Position numbers and translations under genes: made by a program. A stretch of DNA of 64,000 bases from Anaerospora hongkongensis (lineage in GTDB: Bacteria; Bacillota; Negativicutes; Sporomusales; DSM-15969), in assembly GCF_004339805.1 (NCBI RefSeq), contig NZ_SLUI01000007.1, forward strand, positions 143,061-207,060, read 5' to 3'. Positions 61,060-64,000 of the stretch are shown here, piece after piece; within the stretch, counting starts at the first letter, position 1; each line of letters opens with the position of its first letter. The notes under the pieces were generated by a model. It worked only from the letters and a program-made list of their open reading frames with translations. It ran no database searches and was not told where the DNA came from.

Positions 61060-61761
61060 GTGCTGCAATTGGGATTTTCTCAGGCTACACTCCTTCAATC
61101 CGATTGCAATGCTATTTTAATTGATACAGGCATTCGGGTAGGAGCAGAAAAATATGCCAGGTTGTTAGCTGCAGTGCAAATGGAGTTGCAGGACATTAAG
61201 CTGATAGTGATAACTCACGGACATAGTGATCATTATGGTGAGGCGGCGATGCTGCAAAAGCTTACAGGTGCTCCCATACTGTGTCATGAAAAGGCGGCAA
61301 TGTATTTATCAAGCGGCCAGAATGCCGCCATAGTAGCGCGTAACGCCCTTGGGGATAAGGTAAGTAAATTGCTCCGGCATGATGTTCTGACAGCAGCTGT
61401 CCCTGTAATACCGGATATTACCATTACTGCCGGATTTGATTTAAGTTCCTATGGCTTCCCAGGCAAAATAATCCCTACACCCGGCCATACCGATTGTTCC
61501 CTTTCGGTAGTTCTTGCCTCCGGCCAGGCTGTCACCGGAGATTTAATTGTTGCAAATCCTTTTGGCGGTAAGCCTTGTTTGGCCTATTTTGCCGTCAGTG
61601 AACAGGCATTATTTGCTAGCGTCAAAAAATTGCTGGACTGTGCCCATACCCTATACAGTGGTCATGGCGGCCCCTTTTACCGGGAGGCTGTCAATAGCTG
61701 CCTGCTGGCAGAGTATAAGCACACAGGCCTAGACCTTTTGCCACGCATCTCTTTGCCCTGA
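61060..61761 (+). CDS. MBL-fold metallo-hydrolase
   Basis: A 233-residue metallo-beta-lactamase-fold protein. The metal motif THGHSDHYG (about residues 52-60), the second His in PTPGHTDCSLSVV and Asp in AVTGDLIVANPFGG and a late YSGHGGPF are visible. GTG 61060 is the first conventional start, but the frame reads back through VITIT to the ribosome site AAGGTGGGG at 61031, so the real N-terminus may be a few residues longer. It follows lpdA by 17 bp; a thioester- or glyoxalase-like hydrolase role is a guess. Confidence 0.82.
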   Translation: MLQLGFSQATLLQSDCNAILIDTGIRVGAEKYARLLAAVQMELQDIKLIVITHGHSDHYGEAAMLQKLTGAPILCHEKAAMYLSSGQNAAIVARNALGDKVSKLLRHDVLTAAVPVIPDITITAGFDLSSYGFPGKIIPTPGHTDCSLSVVLASGQAVTGDLIVANPFGGKPCLAYFAVSEQALFASVKKLLDCAHTLYSGHGGPFYREAVNSCLLAEYKHTGLDLLPRISLP

Positions 61762-61770
61762 AAACATAAG

Positions 61771-61823
61771 AAAATGAGGGTGACACATTGCTTTTCAAAA
61801 GCATTTTGCGTCATCCTCATTTC
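61771..61823. terminator. Bidirectional terminator
   Basis: Long imperfect stem AAATGAGG(GTGACACA...)/(...TGCGTCAT)CCTCATTT with a GCTTTTCAAAAGC core. It ends the acetoin operon and the convergent clpB transcript. Confidence 0.75.
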
Positions 61824-61888
61824 GTCTTTCTCATTGTTTGATGCAAGGAGTGTGTGTGATAATATTCGTGATAACCCTAAATGAGCAA

Positions 61889-64000
61889 TTATACTGTCTC
61901 GGGTTTGAGCAGGACGCCTACAACGATTTTATCGCCGCTGGTGCTTAATTCTACATGGCTGCCTTCAGGTACTTCTCCTTTAATGATCTTTTTGCTAAGC
62001 TCGGTTTCAACAAGACGGCTGATCAGGCGTTTAAGCGGCCGTGCACCGAAGTTGGGATCGTAGCCTTCTTTGGCAAGCAGGGCCAGGGTCTTATTATCCC
62101 AAGAGAGACTGATGTTCAATTGTTTTTTGAGCCGCTTGTCCAGACTGTTCAGCAGCATGGCGGCAATTTCGCCAACCTGTCCGCTCGTCAGGGCGTTGAA
62201 GACAATAATATCATCGATGCGATTGAGAAACTCAGGCCGGAAGTGATGCTTCATGATTTCCAGAACACGCTCTTTGGCTGCTGCAAACTCATTGTTCAGG
62301 ATTTCATGGGAACCAATGTTGGAAGTCATGATAATAACCGTGTTTTTAAAATCTACCGTGCGGCCCTTTCCGTCGGTCAGACGGCCGTCATCAAGAATTT
62401 GCAGCAGGACATTAAAGACGTCGTTGTGGGCTTTTTCGACTTCATCCAGGAGAATGACGCTATAGGGGCGGCGGCGAACGGCCTCGGTAAGCTGGCCGCC
62501 TTCGTCATATCCCACATAACCAGGCGGGGCGCCAATGAGGCGGGAAACGGTGTGCTTTTCCATGTATTCGCTCATGTCGATGCGAATCATGCTGCGTTCA
62601 TCATCAAAGAGCACTTCTGCCAGTGTTTTGGCCAGCTCTGTTTTACCGACACCGGTAGGACCAAGGAAGATGAAGGAGCCGATGGGTCGGTTAGGATCTT
62701 TAATACCTGCACGGGCACGGATGACTGCTTCACTGATGGCTGTTACGGCAGCATCCTGGCCGACAACGCGCTTATGGAGCGTGTCTTCCAAATGGGTCAG
62801 CTTTTCCCGTTCGCCAGTGAGCAGACGAGTGACAGGAACACCTGTCCAGCGGCTGACAATCTTGGCGATGTCGTCTTCATCGACTTCTTCTTTCAGCATT
62901 ACCTTATGGGAGCGTTTTTCCGTCAGCAGCGCCTCTTCATTTTTTAACCGCTGCTCCAATTCCGGGAGGCGGCCGTATTTCAGTTCGGCAAGCCGGTTCA
63001 GATCATAGCTTCTCTCGGCGGCTTCCATTTCGGTACGGACTCCTTCAATCTCCTTTTTGAGATTTCGCAGACGTAAAATACCCTGTTTTTCCATCTGCCA
63101 TTGTGCTTTTAATGAGTCGGCGGCCTGCTTTAAATTAGCAAGCTCTTCGCCAATCCGGTGCAGCTTTTCCGCCGAGGCTGGATCGGCTTCTTTTTTCAGT
63201 GCCTGTTCCTCAATTTCCAACTGCATTACGCGGCGCAGTGAGTCATCCAGCTCACTGGGCATAGAGTCGATTTCTGTACGGAGCTTAGCGGCAGCTTCAT
63301 CAACAAGATCGATTGCTTTGTCCGGCAGGAAGCGGTCGGTAATATACCGGTCGGATAAGACGGCAGCTGCAACAAGGGCCGCATCTTTGATGCGGACGCC
63401 GTGATGAACTTCGTAACGTTCCCGTAAACCCCTTAAGATGGATATGGTGTCTTCTACATCAGGCTGATCAACCATAACAGGTTGAAAGCGGCGTTCCAGG
63501 GCGGTATCTTTTTCAATGTGCTTGCGGTATTCGTTGAGGGTGGTGGCGCCGATGCAGCGAAGTTCGCCTCTGGCAAGCATCGGTTTTAAGATATTGCCGG
63601 CATCCATCGCACCTTCGGCAGCACCGGCACCAACCACGGTATGCAGCTCATCGATGAAAAGAATGATTTTCCCGTCTGATTTTGTTATTTCAGCCAGCAC
63701 GTTTTTCAGACGTTCTTCAAACTCTCCACGGTATTTGGCACCGGCTACCATTGAGCTAAGGTCAAGTGAATAAACCGTTTTGTTTTTTAAGCCTTCCGGA
63801 ACATCACCGGCTATGATCCGGCGGGCGAGGCCTTCGACAATGGCCGTTTTGCCGACGCCCGGTTCTCCAATCAGCACCGGATTATTTTTGGTACGGCGCG
63901 AGAGGATCTCTATTACCCGGCGGATTTCTTCGTCGCGGCCGATTACGGGATCCAGCTTACCGTCGCGTGCCAGGTCGGTCAAATTCCGGCCATATTTGTT
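61889..64000 (-). CDS. clpB: ATP-dependent chaperone ClpB, N-terminus outside the window
   Basis: About 703 residues of ClpB; the frame is open to the right edge, so the start and the N-terminal domain lie beyond 64000. Seen: first AAA+ module (Walker [10 protein letters not shown], Walker [12 protein letters not shown]), the long coiled-coil middle domain (the M-domain; [20 protein letters not shown] and so on), the second module ([30 protein letters not shown]) and the C-terminal [19 protein letters not shown]. It dissolves protein aggregates with DnaK. The M-domain distinguishes ClpB from ClpC or ClpA. Confidence 0.95.
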   Translation of the reverse strand, partial: NKYGRNLTDLARDGKLDPVIGRDEEIRRVIEILSRRTKNNPVLIGEPGVGKTAIVEGLARRIIAGDVPEGLKNKTVYSLDLSSMVAGAKYRGEFEERLKNVLAEITKSDGKIILFIDELHTVVGAGAAEGAMDAGNILKPMLARGELRCIGATTLNEYRKHIEKDTALERRFQPVMVDQPDVEDTISILRGLRERYEVHHGVRIKDAALVAAAVLSDRYITDRFLPDKAIDLVDEAAAKLRTEIDSMPSELDDSLRRVMQLEIEEQALKKEADPASAEKLHRIGEELANLKQAADSLKAQWQMEKQGILRLRNLKKEIEGVRTEMEAAERSYDLNRLAELKYGRLPELEQRLKNEEALLTEKRSHKVMLKEEVDEDDIAKIVSRWTGVPVTRLLTGEREKLTHLEDTLHKRVVGQDAAVTAISEAVIRARAGIKDPNRPIGSFIFLGPTGVGKTELAKTLAEVLFDDERSMIRIDMSEYMEKHTVSRLIGAPPGYVGYDEGGQLTEAVRRRPYSVILLDEVEKAHNDVFNVLLQILDDGRLTDGKGRTVDFKNTVIIMTSNIGSHEILNNEFAAAKERVLEIMKHHFRPEFLNRIDDIIVFNALTSGQVGEIAAMLLNSLDKRLKKQLNISLSWDNKTLALLAKEGYDPNFGARPLKRLISRLVETELSKKIIKGEVPEGSHVELSTSGDKIVVGVLLKPETV

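Noticed and set aside
1..64000. CRISPR arrays, tRNA, rRNA, intact insertion sequences or prophage
   Set aside because: Looked for regular repeats, cloverleaf ends, transposase or integrase motifs on both strands; none convincing.

Overview
The window reads as chromosome of a diderm, spore-former-type Firmicute (class Negativicutes, most like the Sporomusaceae). The reasons are low-GC-Firmicute habits (strong AGGAGG ribosome sites, many TTG and GTG starts, Rho-independent terminators after most units, a cobalamin riboswitch, PucR and AcoR regulators) combined with an outer membrane: an LpxA-type lipid A acyltransferase, a small beta-barrel protein ending in Phe and a Spy-like periplasmic protein. 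No rRNA, tRNA, CRISPR array, intact transposon or prophage was seen. The first 1.6 kb is visibly more AT-rich than the rest.

Layout. 1-5.4 kb: end of a MATE exporter, a membrane acyltransferase, an amidohydrolase, a GNAT acetyltransferase, a small PAS-like protein and an ECF-type sigma factor with a small membrane protein. 5.5-9.0 kb: two convergent signalling half-modules (HD-GYP, CheY-like receiver and CheX fusion against receiver and HD domain protein) sharing one bidirectional terminator. 9.0-24 kb: mixed single genes, including a zinc-ribbon nitrilase-fold protein beside a winged-helix protein, a SYLF protein, a DUF421/DUF4363 pair, a PEP synthase/rifampin phosphotransferase-like enzyme, an envelope trio (Spy-like, LpxA, beta-barrel) and a Cys/His-rich small protein. 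24-29 kb: AbrB-type membrane protein, a cobalamin riboswitch in front of a truncated methyltransferase, a stand-alone EutJ and a chemoreceptor.

29.3-41 kb is the most coherent accessory region: a uracil/xanthine-type permease, a PucR regulator, the three-gene FdrA/DUF1116/DUF2877 set (the family of the E. coli oxamate carbamoyltransferase AllFGH), a metal-dependent cyclase-family hydrolase and a three-subunit xanthine-dehydrogenase-family molybdoenzyme. Together they could import an N-heterocycle, hydroxylate it, open the ring and recover the carbamoyl group as carbamoyl phosphate. The substrate is not known from sequence.

41-51 kb: a small membrane protein, a degenerate thermonuclease, an MscS channel, a histidine-rich protein/ferredoxin/two-component operon with a candidate self-regulated promoter, a Cache-GGDEF protein, a TetR regulator with an aldo/keto reductase, and two alkylation repair genes. 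51.4-61.8 kb: acetoin catabolism. AcoR (sigma-54 activator) precedes a -24/-12 promoter and the acoA-acoB-acoX-acoC genes, followed by lipB, lipA, a dihydrolipoyl dehydrogenase and a metallo-hydrolase, so the operon carries its own cofactor synthesis. The window ends inside clpB on the minus strand.
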